Assembly (NCBI GenBank): GCA_964563505.1
Contig: CAZLXW010000010.1
Span: forward strand, 1 to 64,000
Source: UBA1351 sp964563505
GTDB taxonomy: Bacteria > Bacillota > Clostridia > Lachnospirales > Vallitaleaceae
Direction of reading: 5' to 3'
Length of the DNA: 64,000 nucleotides
A program made the translations under genes and the position numbers. Under the pieces are notes generated by a model. The model had not been told where the DNA came from. It searched no databases and saw only the letters and a program-made list of their open reading frames with translations. Shown in pieces: positions 49,091-58,473 of this stretch (the first letter of the stretch is position 1; each line of letters opens with the position of its first letter).

Positions 49091-50122
49091 TCACTCAATT
49101 ATTTCTTCAACATAACTAATTAATGGGATGGGTATCGAATCGATGTATTTTAATATTGATTTTCCTGTTCGTTGAAGATTAAACACCGATAGTTGCCCGC
49201 TCTTTTGATTAGCAACAAATACTTCTTTTTCATTTTTGCTAAAAGCAATGAGACGTGGCCAATCTCCCATACAATCGATTTCATCAATTTTCGTGCATTT
49301 TTCATCCTTAACTTTAAACAGCGACAAGGTATTTGGGCCTCGATTCGGTACAATAAGAATGGAATGGTCTTTTGTCAATATACTCGTCCCTACTGCGTTA
49401 ACATCTTGTTCTGAAGCTTGAATCGTGTCGACCAATTCGGTTATTTCTCCTGTTGCGTTATCAAAGGATAATATCATAATACTGTTATTTAATTCATTCA
49501 TACAATATATGTATCGATCTTCTTTTGATAGAATCACTTGTCTAGGACCTGAACCTTGAGGTAATGAAAATTTAGAATGTTCAACGAAAGGAACTTCTGT
49601 AATCTTATCCATATTAAAAACACGAATATAGTCTCGACCAAGATCAACAGTTAGTAACCATTTTCCGGAGTTTGTTATAATTGAACCATGTGCTCTAGCC
49701 ACCTCTTTATGTTCATCAGCTGGTGTAAATGTATTAATAAAGGCCTTGTCCTTTTTACTATAAACATGAATATGTCCGCTTCCATAGCAAGAAACAAATA
49801 TATAGGGCATATCCGGGTTTGTGTGCATATGACAGGCACCTACACCTTTTATACTAGCTTCATTACTTTTAAAAATACTTATTGGACCTTTAAAATAACT
49901 ATATGTAGATAGTTTTACTTCTTCATCAAGCTCATGTAATACATATAGATTCGGTTCCTCCCATGCTAAATAAGATGGATTTTCATTATCAAAAATACCA
50001 TATCTATAATGCAAACCGTCCTCATCGTAGCGTATGATGTTAATATCATGGTGTTGCTCGGCATCACTATAGCTTCCGGTAAATAATGTTTTTGAATCAA
50101 TTAATTTCTTTAATCGTTTCAA
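49091..50122 (-). CDS. lactonase-family beta-propeller protein
   Basis: 343 residues, seven-bladed propeller: TLFTGSYSDAEQHHDINII, GACHMHTNPDMPYIFVSCYG, AHGSIITNSGKWLLTVDLG, LPQGSGPRQVILSKEDRYIY and WPRLIAFSKNEKEVFVANQ. This is the 6-phosphogluconolactonase (YkgB-type)/muconate-cycloisomerase-like family; the substrate is not proven. The start seems to be TTG at 50122 with AAAGGA upstream. No signal peptide, so cytoplasmic. Confidence 0.85.
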   Translation of the reverse strand: MKRLKKLIDSKTLFTGSYSDAEQHHDINIIRYDEDGLHYRYGIFDNENPSYLAWEEPNLYVLHELDEEVKLSTYSYFKGPISIFKSNEASIKGVGACHMHTNPDMPYIFVSCYGSGHIHVYSKKDKAFINTFTPADEHKEVARAHGSIITNSGKWLLTVDLGRDYIRVFNMDKITEVPFVEHSKFSLPQGSGPRQVILSKEDRYIYCMNELNNSIMILSFDNATGEITELVDTIQASEQDVNAVGTSILTKDHSILIVPNRGPNTLSLFKVKDEKCTKIDEIDCMGDWPRLIAFSKNEKEVFVANQKSGQLSVFNLQRTGKSILKYIDSIPIPLISYVEEIIE

Positions 50123-50230
50123 TAAATTCAGATCCTTTCTTCACTTATATTATGAATACGGCATATGTATCTAACCATAGACATTCTTGTTTATATTATA
50201 TCTTATCGAAGAATCGGATGCAAGTTAACA

Positions 50231-50260
50231 AAAAAGGGACTTAAATTCAAGTCCCTTTTT
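50231..50260. terminator. bidirectional terminator after the baeRF gene
   Basis: AAAAAGGGACTT, loop AAATTC, AAGTCCCTTTTT: perfect 12-bp stem with A and T flanks, 4 bp beyond the baeRF stop on the minus strand. Confidence 0.9.
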
Positions 50261-50264
50261 ACTA

Positions 50265-51392
50265 TTAAAACCGAACAACCGCACCTGCTTCTATAACGTC
50301 ACTTGCCTGAAGTTCAAAAACTTGACCTCCATTAATTAATGTATGATAAACGGCAAAATCATAAATGTCTTCATCTGCATCTTGATGTTCAAAATGAATG
50401 TCAACCTCTGTATCTGTTATATTTACTTTACCCCATCGAACTTTCTTCTTCGGAATAAATAGTTGATCAATCTTTTTAAAATAAGACGCAACAGCGATTT
50501 CTTTTAGCTCAGTTAAGATTTTATCGCTACTTTGATTTGCGTTGAACTTTTGATATGCTTTTTGTAAACGTTCTTCAAAATATGGCGTCAATAGTTCTTC
50601 TACTTTTTTATGAATAAAATCATGAGTAAACTCATCTGGATTACCTTCAATGAAATCATCTAAAAGATTATTCTTTGTATTGGCTTCTTTGTATATTGGA
50701 AATAAATATTGTACGCCCATAAAAATTAAAGGAATTCCTTGATCTTGCATGATTTCATTCATTGAATGATCAATTTTTCTGAAAAATTGGAATAAATTTG
50801 CGCGTTCTTTTTCTTCAATCCCACCATGTCCATGGAAACCTTTTACTCCTTTTGTTCCGCCATTATTTTGTAAATGGCGTTCAGGAGTATCGTATCCTAA
50901 TTCATCCCATATATTTGTCGGGAAATCATCCGGCGTTATATCTTCGATGCCGTAGGTCATCCAATGAAATACTTTAACGTCTTTTTGACTAACGCCGATG
51001 ACATAGGCTTGATCAATAGCATTCATCATTCGAATTAATGGTTTTATATAAAATCGGTGATTAATCATCATCATTTCATCAACATCTATTGGTAATTGAT
51101 AATAAAAAAAATCATCTAAAGATATAAAAATCGCTAATGATTTACTTTGATGACTCCAAAAAGGAATATCATCCACGAAATCTTTTGCCGGTTTTAGTAT
51201 CTCCTGAATTTTTTCTGATTTATAATTTTTTTTCTTCAATTCATGCGAAATATCCTCTAACATATTTTTCAATCGAATCCGACCTTGCTGTGCTTCATTT
51301 CCAACTTTCTGTGTCGGTACGAAAATGGATATACATAATTCGCTTTCATGACTAAGTAAATTTGTTAAGTCGTTCTTAAGAAATCTTCTCAT
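50265..51392 (-). CDS. baeRF3-like protein (bacterial eRF1-like release factor family)
   Basis: 375 residues. The pattern LCISIFVPTQKVGNEAQQGRI, RLKNML, FWSHQSKSLAIFIS, YIKPLIRMMNAIDQAYVIGV and a C-terminal subdomain with IPLIFMGVQYLFPIY fits the bacterial homologues of archaeo-eukaryotic release factor 1. The insert GGTKGVKGFHGHGG, Gly/His-rich, may correspond to the catalytic GGQ-like loop, though GGQ itself is absent. Predicted to act at the ribosome or as a hydrolase; this remains inference. Single gene. Confidence 0.75.
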   Translation of the reverse strand: MRRFLKNDLTNLLSHESELCISIFVPTQKVGNEAQQGRIRLKNMLEDISHELKKKNYKSEKIQEILKPAKDFVDDIPFWSHQSKSLAIFISLDDFFYYQLPIDVDEMMMINHRFYIKPLIRMMNAIDQAYVIGVSQKDVKVFHWMTYGIEDITPDDFPTNIWDELGYDTPERHLQNNGGTKGVKGFHGHGGIEEKERANLFQFFRKIDHSMNEIMQDQGIPLIFMGVQYLFPIYKEANTKNNLLDDFIEGNPDEFTHDFIHKKVEELLTPYFEERLQKAYQKFNANQSSDKILTELKEIAVASYFKKIDQLFIPKKKVRWGKVNITDTEVDIHFEHQDADEDIYDFAVYHTLINGGQVFELQASDVIEAGAVVRF

Positions 51393-51507
51393 CCAACATA
51401 CCTCCTATACATAAACAAAATTAATGATACACTTCTAATTATAACATATATGAATGGACTGTCAAAACTAAGTATTCTGAGACTTTAATCCTATCCTAAC
51501 GTTATAT

Positions 51508-51539
51508 AAAAAAAGATGCTACATATAAATGCGGCATCT
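51508..51539 (-). terminator. intrinsic terminator after flgB
   Basis: On the minus strand AGATGC, a loop of about 15 nt, GCATCT and a run of seven T, directly after the flgB stop. This shows that flgB is transcribed as a single gene. Confidence 0.8.
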
Positions 51540-51540
51540 A

Positions 51541-51906
51541 CTACTTCAAAACGGACTTAATTCGATCGTAACCGGATAAGCCGATGAGCGTATTGTATTT
51601 CAGTTGATTTTCTGCAAGATAAACCATCTCAGTCTCAATATTCACATTATTGCCATCTTTGCGATAACTTAATCCAGGCTGATCGGTAATCGTTCGAAAA
51701 CTCATTGTGTCTAAATCTCTTGTATTCGTTTTATTATTACGTATTGCACGTTTTAGGGATTGTTCAAAAGAAACATCCTTGCGCTTGTAATTGGGCGTAT
51801 CCACATTGGCAATATTCTCACTAAGTAGTTGATTGCGTTGCCAAGTTCCATCTAAAGCTTTATGAATAATATTCTTACTTTGACTATTAAACATTTTTTC
51901 TATCAT
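51541..51906 (-). CDS. flgB: FlgB-like flagellar rod protein, stand-alone
   Basis: 121 residues; LLSENIANVDTPNYKRKDVSF is the conserved N-terminal rod-protein motif and VNIETEMVYLAENQLKYNTL the C-terminal one, both needed for coiled-coil assembly. FlgB forms the proximal rod. Normally it heads flgB-flgC-fliE; here no other flagellar gene is adjacent and a terminator follows, so it is either an extra copy or a displaced gene. Confidence 0.85.
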   Translation of the reverse strand: MIEKMFNSQSKNIIHKALDGTWQRNQLLSENIANVDTPNYKRKDVSFEQSLKRAIRNNKTNTRDLDTMSFRTITDQPGLSYRKDGNNVNIETEMVYLAENQLKYNTLIGLSGYDRIKSVLK

Positions 51907-52034
51907 TATTAATCATCTCCATTTATGAATATTCGAACTAAAAATAAGTTTAGCATATTTTTATGCGATTTACAATATGATAGAATACGTATTTGTGATA
52001 AAATATAAGAAACCCCTATGAAAGGAGAACATCA

Positions 52035-52730
52035 ATGTCACTTAATCTTGCATTTTTCGTATTACTTGTCTTAATATCCATTTACCTTTTTATTATTGAA
52101 ATTTTTACAGTGATTTTCATGCTCACTGGCTTATCCCATACACGTTCAATTTTTCAAGTCATTTCTCTATTGACAAATTCCGGTTTTACAACCAATGAAA
52201 GTGAAGTAATCGTTACTTCAAGACGCAGAAGGAAGCTGGCGATCATCGTTATGATTATCGGAAACCTCCTAAATGTATCCGTTATTTCCACCTTGGTTAA
52301 CATTACCATAAACCTTTATCGAGATCCAACATTTAATTATATTCAAGCCTTTATAGGTCTTTTCATATTTTTAATTATCATTATTATGCACCGACGCGTT
52401 CCATTTATAAAAACACGGCTCAATACTTTTATTAAAAACGCTGCTAATCGCTGGATGTACTCAAAAAGATCAAATCCTTTACTTGTCCTTGATAATTTTC
52501 ATGGATATGGTATCGTTGAAGTGAAAATTATTGAAGTGCCTACAATCTTAGCCAACAAAACAATTTTTGAATCGCGTATTAGTAATAAGTACGGTATACG
52601 GGTTTTATTTATCAAACGCGGCGATATATATATTGGCGATATTGATGATGAACAGCTTATTCTTCCCCTCGATCGTGTGATTATGTTTGGGCCAATTCAT
52701 CATATAACGCATCTGTTCACACCGAAATAA
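52035..52730 (+). CDS. membrane protein with TrkA-C (RCK_C) domain
   Basis: The start at 52035 follows AAAGGAGAACATCA. 231 residues: three or four membrane helices (about 5-35, 66-92, 102-120), then a linker and a TrkA-C-like ligand-binding domain (IVEVKIIEVPTILANKTIFE, RVLFIKRGDIYIGDIDDEQL, LPLDRVIMFGP). Between helices 1 and 2 the loop QVISLLTNSGFTTNESEV resembles one selectivity-filter repeat of KtrB/TrkH potassium channels. Complete Ktr proteins carry four such repeats, so this would need to oligomerise. Function unknown, possibly K+ or c-di-AMP linked. Confidence 0.65.
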   Translation: MSLNLAFFVLLVLISIYLFIIEIFTVIFMLTGLSHTRSIFQVISLLTNSGFTTNESEVIVTSRRRRKLAIIVMIIGNLLNVSVISTLVNITINLYRDPTFNYIQAFIGLFIFLIIIIMHRRVPFIKTRLNTFIKNAANRWMYSKRSNPLLVLDNFHGYGIVEVKIIEVPTILANKTIFESRISNKYGIRVLFIKRGDIYIGDIDDEQLILPLDRVIMFGPIHHITHLFTPK

Positions 52731-52739
52731 GCAAGAAAT

Positions 52740-53372
52740 TTATCGACGCTTACCAAGCTCTTTAAAGATTTCATCCCATGTGGCACCTTTTTCAACAATT
52801 AAAACGGTTAAATGATATAATAAATCACTGATTTCATAAATAATCTCTTCGCAACCTTCATTTTTTGCGCCAATAATGACCTCGGCTGTTTCTTCACCCA
52901 CTTTTTTAAGTATCTTATCAATGCCTTTATCAAATAGATAGTTTGTATAGGATCCTTCTTTGGGGTTGTTTTTACGATCAAGTACAACTTGATAAACTTC
53001 TTCTAAAACTTTTGAGCTGACGACATCTTGTACGTCAAGCATATCTTCAGCGGTCATGATCTCACGATAAAAACAGGAAAATTCACCGGTATGGCATGCG
53101 GCGCCTTCTTGTTTTACCTTTAAAACCAAGGTATCGTTATCACAATCAATTAAAATGGATTGAATATGTTGAAAATGTCCGCTTGTCTCGCCTTTAAACC
53201 ATAATTCTTGGCGGCTGCGGCTATAATAATGGGCTTTTTTTGTCTCCATCGACTTGGTAAATGCCTCTTCATTCATATATGCGAGCATCAAAACTTCATT
53301 GCTTTTGTAATCTTGTGTGACGACCGGAATCAGCCCTTGTTCATTCGTTTTTAAATCTGAAAAATTCATCAT
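52740..53372 (-). CDS. hisIE: bifunctional HisI-HisE
   Basis: Phosphoribosyl-AMP cyclohydrolase (N-terminal; VLMLAYMNEEAFTKSMETKK, FKGETSGHFQHIQSI, DCDND, GAACHTGEFSCFY with metal Cys/His) fused to phosphoribosyl-ATP pyrophosphatase (C-terminal; GSYTNYLFDKGIDKILKKVG, EETAEVIIGAKN). 210 residues. Steps 2 and 3 of histidine synthesis. Last gene of the his operon; ends 9 bp from the convergent TrkA-C gene. Confidence 0.96.
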   Translation of the reverse strand: MMNFSDLKTNEQGLIPVVTQDYKSNEVLMLAYMNEEAFTKSMETKKAHYYSRSRQELWFKGETSGHFQHIQSILIDCDNDTLVLKVKQEGAACHTGEFSCFYREIMTAEDMLDVQDVVSSKVLEEVYQVVLDRKNNPKEGSYTNYLFDKGIDKILKKVGEETAEVIIGAKNEGCEEIIYEISDLLYHLTVLIVEKGATWDEIFKELGKRR

Positions 53373-53396
53373 TTATTGTCCTCCTTGAAATCTATA

Positions 53397-54161
53397 TTAG
53401 TTCATTCGCATCGGAATACCTTCGCTTTTAAGATACTCTTTTAAGTCTTTAATGTCAATTTCTTTAAAATGGAATAAGGAAGCGGCTAAAACTGCATCTG
53501 CTTTCCCTTCCACAATTGCGGTTTTAAAATGTTCCATTGTTCCGGCACCGCCACTGGCAATGACCGGAATATTTACCGATTCACTAACTTTTCGTGTAAG
53601 GGCATTGTCATATCCGGCCTTTGTACCGTCTTGATCCATGCTGGTTAGGAGTATTTCACCTGCACCGCGTTTTTCTGCCTCTATGGCCCATTCTATTGCG
53701 TCTAAGGTACGGTTTTGTCGGCCACCATGGGAATAGACATCCCAACTTTCACGTTCTGCATTGTATTTTGCATCAATAGCAACAACCACACATTGAGAGC
53801 CAAATTTTTGAGAGGCTTCATTAATCAGTTCCGGTCTGGCAATAGCTGCAGAATTTACCGATACTTTATCTGCCCCTGCAAGAAGTATACGACGAAAATC
53901 TTCAAGCGTTCGAATACCCCCGCCAACTGTGAGTGGAATAAATATTTGTTCCGCTGTCTTGCGAACAATATCAACAATAGTTCCTCGATCTTCATGTGAA
54001 GCGGTGATGTCTAAAAATACCACTTCGTCAGCTAAGCTTTCATTATATGCTTTCGCCACTTCAACCGGATCGCCGGCATCAATTAAGTCCACAAACTGGA
54101 CCCCTTTCACAACGCGCCCTTTGTCAACATCTAAACAAGGAATAATTCGTTTGGATAACAT
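53397..54161 (-). CDS. hisF: imidazole glycerol phosphate synthase subunit HisF
   Basis: 254-residue barrel: RIIPCLDVDKGRVVKGVQF with the catalytic Asp, LTVGGGIRTLEDF, VNSAAI, LTSMDQDGTKAGYD (second catalytic Asp) and VIASGGAGTMEHF. Works with HisH to close the imidazole ring. 1 bp downstream of hisA. Confidence 0.97.
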   Translation of the reverse strand: MLSKRIIPCLDVDKGRVVKGVQFVDLIDAGDPVEVAKAYNESLADEVVFLDITASHEDRGTIVDIVRKTAEQIFIPLTVGGGIRTLEDFRRILLAGADKVSVNSAAIARPELINEASQKFGSQCVVVAIDAKYNAERESWDVYSHGGRQNRTLDAIEWAIEAEKRGAGEILLTSMDQDGTKAGYDNALTRKVSESVNIPVIASGGAGTMEHFKTAIVEGKADAVLAASLFHFKEIDIKDLKEYLKSEGIPMRMN

Positions 54162-54887
54162 TTATTCACCTCTTTCAAATGTTGCAATGGCCTCATCTAA
54201 AGCGATGGCATTTAAATAGAGCGCTTTACCGATAATGGTACCTTGAACACCAATTGCTTGGGTGTTTTCCAAATCTTGCATTTTTGAAACACCACCAGAT
54301 GCAATAATATCCATTCCTGTCGCATCAACTAAGGCTTTTGTCTGTTCTATATTTGGCCCTGCCATGGTTCCATCTTTGCTGATATCCGTATAGATAATAA
54401 CCTCCACACCCATAGCTTTCATTGTTCGAGCAAAATCAACGGCTTCAATGTCACTGACTTGTTCCCATCCATGGGTGGCTACTTTCCCATTTTTTGCGTC
54501 GATGCCTACAGCGATATGCTTTGAACCAAAGCGCTGAACCGCTTCTCGGACAAAGTCTGGATTTTTAATAGCCATTGTTCCGATAATAACCCGTTCAATA
54601 CCAAGATCAAGACGCTGCTTAATATCGTCTAGTGTACGTACGCCACCACCGGTTTGAATAGGCACATTTACTGTATCAATAATTTTTTGCATAGCTTCTT
54701 GATTTACCCATTGTCCGTCTAAGGCACCATCTAAATCCACGACATGTATATATGTCGCACCTAAATCTTCCCATTGTTTTGCAACGTCATATGGATGTTC
54801 ATTATAGATGGTTTCTTGGTCAAACTGTCCTTGAAATAAACGAACACATTTTCCGTTTTTAATATCAATTGCCGGATATAATTGCAT
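54162..54887 (-). CDS. hisA: ProFAR isomerase HisA
   Basis: The start at 54887 has GGAGG upstream. LYPAIDIKNGKCVRLFQGQF holds the catalytic Asp; TGGGVRTLDDIKQRLDLGIE, YTDISKDGTMAGPN (second Asp) and IIASGGVSKMQDL follow. 241 residues, (beta-alpha)8 barrel. Confidence 0.97.
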   Translation of the reverse strand: MQLYPAIDIKNGKCVRLFQGQFDQETIYNEHPYDVAKQWEDLGATYIHVVDLDGALDGQWVNQEAMQKIIDTVNVPIQTGGGVRTLDDIKQRLDLGIERVIIGTMAIKNPDFVREAVQRFGSKHIAVGIDAKNGKVATHGWEQVSDIEAVDFARTMKAMGVEVIIYTDISKDGTMAGPNIEQTKALVDATGMDIIASGGVSKMQDLENTQAIGVQGTIIGKALYLNAIALDEAIATFERGE

Positions 54888-54899
54888 AATAACCTCCAT

Positions 54900-55499
54900 T
54901 TACAAACTCATAAAATTCTTTAAGATCTGAAGTCCTACTGAACCACTTTTTTCAGGATGAAACTGTAAGGCATAGGTATTTCCTTGTTGAGCTGCTATTT
55001 GAATCTCTTTGCCATAATATGTCGTTGCACTGACAATATCTACATGGGTTTCAAGATAATAGGAATGAACAAAATAAACATAAGCTTCTTCAGGTAAATT
55101 CTTAAATAAAGGAGCTGTTTTTTGAATATCTAAGCGATTCCATCCCATATGAGGAATCTTAAGCGGAACATTAAGTTTAATTATTTTACCAGGTAACAAT
55201 CCAAGACCTTGATGATGCCCAAATTCGTCGGATGAGTCAAACATCAACTGCATTCCTAAACAAATTCCAAGAATGGGCTTTCCTTGTTCTTGAGCTTCCT
55301 TAAGCAATGTATCAAATTTTTTCTCGCGAATGAGTTCAATTGCATCTTTAAATGCACCAACACCGGGAAGAATGAGTTGATCTGCCTGACATAAGGCATC
55401 ATAGTCATTGCTAATAAAACACTCCCCGCCTAAAAATTGAATGGCATTTGAAACACTTTTTAAATTTCCCATACCGTAATCGATAATTCCAATCGCCAT
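54900..55499 (-). CDS. hisH: imidazole glycerol phosphate synthase amidotransferase HisH
   Basis: The start at 55499 follows TAGGAGGACAATC; a longer frame into hisB is rejected. IGIIDYGMGNLKSVSNA, LPGVGAFKDAI, GICLGMQLMF (nucleophile Cys) and ALQFHPEKSG (His, Glu of the triad). 199 residues. Supplies ammonia to HisF. Confidence 0.97.
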   Translation of the reverse strand: MAIGIIDYGMGNLKSVSNAIQFLGGECFISNDYDALCQADQLILPGVGAFKDAIELIREKKFDTLLKEAQEQGKPILGICLGMQLMFDSSDEFGHHQGLGLLPGKIIKLNVPLKIPHMGWNRLDIQKTAPLFKNLPEEAYVYFVHSYYLETHVDIVSATTYYGKEIQIAAQQGNTYALQFHPEKSGSVGLQILKNFMSL

Positions 55500-55509
55500 G
55501 ATTGTCCTC

Positions 55510-56106
55510 CTAGTCAAATAGTCCTTTGGTTGAATGTGCCCCTTGAATTCTTGGATCAATGGTTTTTGCTTCATCGAGCGCTTTACCAAACGCCTTGAAA
55601 ATACCTTCTGCAATATGATGATTATTCTTGCCATGAAGAACTTCAATATGACAATTCATCTTTAGATTTGTTGATAAGGCACGGAAGAATTCTTCCACCA
55701 TTTCAGTGTCCATATCCCCCAAATGGTTTGATGTAAAGGGGGCATTGAAACTTAAATAGGGTCTGCCGGATAAATCAATACTGCATAAGACCATGGTTTC
55801 ATCCATGGGAATCCCGGAAAAACCATAGCGTTTAATGCCATCTTTTGTTCCGAATGCTTGGGATAGACATGTGCCCAATACAATACCCACATCTTCAACC
55901 GTATGATGAGAATCAATATAGGTATCTCCTTTAGCGTCAATCGTTAAATCAATAAAGCTTTGTTTTGATAAATGACTCAACATATGATCAAAAAAACCGA
56001 CGCCGGTCTGAATACTATACTGACCGGTCCCATCTAGATTTGCTTCAATAGATATTTTTGTTTCTTTTGACTCACGACTTAGTTTTCCGGTGCGTTCTTG
56101 TCCCAT
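55510..56106 (-). CDS. hisB: imidazoleglycerol-phosphate dehydratase
   Basis: 198 residues; GVGFFDHMLSHLSKQSF, DSHHTVEDVGIVLG, RYGFSGIPMDETMVLC and LHGKNNHHIAEGIFKAFGKA give the His/Glu metal ligands of both half-domains. Monofunctional, without phosphatase domain. GGGAGG precedes the start. Confidence 0.97.
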   Translation of the reverse strand: MGQERTGKLSRESKETKISIEANLDGTGQYSIQTGVGFFDHMLSHLSKQSFIDLTIDAKGDTYIDSHHTVEDVGIVLGTCLSQAFGTKDGIKRYGFSGIPMDETMVLCSIDLSGRPYLSFNAPFTSNHLGDMDTEMVEEFFRALSTNLKMNCHIEVLHGKNNHHIAEGIFKAFGKALDEAKTIDPRIQGAHSTKGLFD

Positions 56107-56107
56107 G

Positions 56108-57169
56108 CTAAACCTCCCTCAATTTTTCTAGAATCTTTTGATTCTCTTGAGCCGTTCCAATAGTAATACGAATACATCCGGCCAGATTTCCTGTTGGTGG
56201 ATAATCCCGTATAAGAATCAACTTCTCTTCTAGCAGTTTTTGAATGCCTGTACGCTCAACTTTAATAAGCAAAAAGTTTGTTTCACTCTCATAGACTTTT
56301 TCTACGAAGGATAATGTCTCAAGATGTCGTTTCATGATTTCTCGTTCTTTTTTTATTTCTTGAACTTGGTTCATGTAAAACTGATGGTGGTCCAAGACAA
56401 AAATAGATGCTTCCTGAGAATAGTTGGATAAATTATAGGGTGGCTTGCCAATATATAAGGTATCAATCATTTCTTTATTAGCAATGGCATAACCTGTACG
56501 AAGTCCTGCCAGCCCATATGCTTTTGAAAAAGAGCGTAAAATGATCATGTTTGGATATTTCTCAAAAAGATCTAACATAGTCTCTCCTGAAAACTCAGCA
56601 TAGACTTCGTCAACAACAACCGGACATTTTGCTTTATCTAAAACTTGAATAATAGACGCTCGGTCAAGGAGTCCGCCTGTTGGATTATTGGGCGTACAGA
56701 GAAAAATAAGTTTAGGGGCTTCGAATTCAATTAAATCTAATAATGCCGGAATATCATAATGAAATTCATCATCTAATGCATATTCATGGACATAGGCATG
56801 ATTTAACAATCCGCCAAGTTTATACATACTAAAGGATGGTGTAGGCGCTAATATAGTTTCTCCCGGTTCAACAAAGACTTTAATAATAATATCAATGATT
56901 TGATCCGAACCTACCCCGCATATGACATTTTCTTCGTTAACTTTGTATGTCTCGTAGTGTTTTGCAATACGTTGGCGTAACAAAATAGCATCTGTATCTG
57001 GATAACGTGTTATATTGTCTTTGTCTTCCATCCATCCTTTCATATGTTCAACAAAAGCTTCATGGTGGGGATACGGACTCTCATTTGCATCTGCCTTGAT
57101 TTCATATGGTTTAATCGGTGAATGGTAGGGTTTATAAAATTGCAAGTCTTTTCGCATATACTTATTCAT
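56108..57169 (-). CDS. hisC: histidinol-phosphate aminotransferase
   Basis: 353-residue fold-type I PLP enzyme: KADANESPYPHHEAF, GVGSDQIIDIIIKVF, FLCTPNNPTGG, VDEVYAEFSG and the PLP Lys in ILRSFSKAYGLAGLRTGY. Overlaps hisD by 8 bp. Confidence 0.96.
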   Translation of the reverse strand: MNKYMRKDLQFYKPYHSPIKPYEIKADANESPYPHHEAFVEHMKGWMEDKDNITRYPDTDAILLRQRIAKHYETYKVNEENVICGVGSDQIIDIIIKVFVEPGETILAPTPSFSMYKLGGLLNHAYVHEYALDDEFHYDIPALLDLIEFEAPKLIFLCTPNNPTGGLLDRASIIQVLDKAKCPVVVDEVYAEFSGETMLDLFEKYPNMIILRSFSKAYGLAGLRTGYAIANKEMIDTLYIGKPPYNLSNYSQEASIFVLDHHQFYMNQVQEIKKEREIMKRHLETLSFVEKVYESETNFLLIKVERTGIQKLLEEKLILIRDYPPTGNLAGCIRITIGTAQENQKILEKLREV

Positions 57170-58457
57170 CTAAAAACCTCACTTTAATTGCATTAGCATG
57201 AGCGGTCAAGGCCTCATTTTCTGCAAAGGTCACAATATCATCTTTTAAAGAGGCCAGTGCGTCTTCATTATAATATATAATACTGCTCTTCTTAATAAAA
57301 TCATCAACGGATAATGGTGAGAAAAATCGTGCTGTTCCATTAGTCGGTAATACATGATTTGGCCCGGCCATATAATCGCCTAATGGCTCCGGGGAGAAGT
57401 TACCTAAGAACATGGCACCGGCATGTTTGATTTTATTCATCACCATGACAGGTTCTTTTGTACAAATTTCAAGATGCTCTGGTGCAATTTGATCCGAAAT
57501 AATTATTGCATCTTGAATGGATTTAACCAATACAATGGCTCCATAGTTTTCTAATGATTTTAACATAATCTCTGTTCGTGACAAGGCATTTGCCTGCTTG
57601 TCTAACTCGACTTGAACATCTTCAACCAACTGAGCATCGGTGGTAACAAGAACAGAAGATGCGAGTACATCATGTTCAGCTTGTGAAAGCATATCGGCAG
57701 CAACGTATTTTGCATCCGCAGTTTCATCGGCGATAATTAAAATCTCTGAAGGCCCTGCGATGGAATCGATATTGACTTGACCATAGACTTTTTTCTTTGC
57801 AAGGGCAACATAAATATTTCCCGGGCCTACAATTTTATCTACTTTTTGAATAGTTGCTGTTCCGTAAGCCAAGGCAGCAATAGCTTGTGCTCCACCTATT
57901 TTAAGTATATTTGTCACACCACATATATGAGCAGCAACAAGAGTTGTCGGATTAATTTTTCCGGTTTTGAGCATGGGTGTTGTCATGGTAATGTCCTTAA
58001 CACCCGCAACCCTAGCAGGTATAATGTTCATCAAAACGCTTGATGGATAAACAGCGGTACCTCCCGGAACATATACGCCGACACGTTCTATTGGAGAAAC
58101 TTTTTGACCAAGCATAGTCCCAAATTCATCGGTGTCAAACCATGAGTATTGCTTTTGTTTCATATGATAGGTGTAAATCTTATCATATGCACGCTTAATC
58201 ACACCAATCAATTCCGGACTCACCTGTTCATAAGCTTCTTTAATTTCTTCATCCGATACAAATAATGATTTTTCGTCTAATGTAACCTGATCAAAGCGTG
58301 TGGTATATTCAATCAGTGCTGCATTACCCTTTGTTTTAACATTTTCTAAAATATCATTGACACGTTTTTCATAATCATCATAGGATGTTTGTTCCCGCTT
58401 TGCTAAAAAATCATCAATATTTAATACTGTACTTTCTCGCAAATCATAGATTTTCAT
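57162..58457 (-). CDS. hisD: histidinol dehydrogenase
   Basis: 431 residues: PIERVGVYVPGGTAVYPSSV, GGAQAIAALAYGTATIQKVD, KIVGPGNIYVALAKK, AGPSEILIIADE, LSQAEHDVLAS (Zn His) and GPNHVLPTNGTARF. Performs the last two oxidations to histidine. Confidence 0.97.
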   Translation of the reverse strand: MKIYDLRESTVLNIDDFLAKREQTSYDDYEKRVNDILENVKTKGNAALIEYTTRFDQVTLDEKSLFVSDEEIKEAYEQVSPELIGVIKRAYDKIYTYHMKQKQYSWFDTDEFGTMLGQKVSPIERVGVYVPGGTAVYPSSVLMNIIPARVAGVKDITMTTPMLKTGKINPTTLVAAHICGVTNILKIGGAQAIAALAYGTATIQKVDKIVGPGNIYVALAKKKVYGQVNIDSIAGPSEILIIADETADAKYVAADMLSQAEHDVLASSVLVTTDAQLVEDVQVELDKQANALSRTEIMLKSLENYGAIVLVKSIQDAIIISDQIAPEHLEICTKEPVMVMNKIKHAGAMFLGNFSPEPLGDYMAGPNHVLPTNGTARFFSPLSVDDFIKKSSIIYYNEDALASLKDDIVTFAENEALTAHANAIKVRFLDE

Positions 58458-58473
58458 GGTCTCACCCTTTCAT

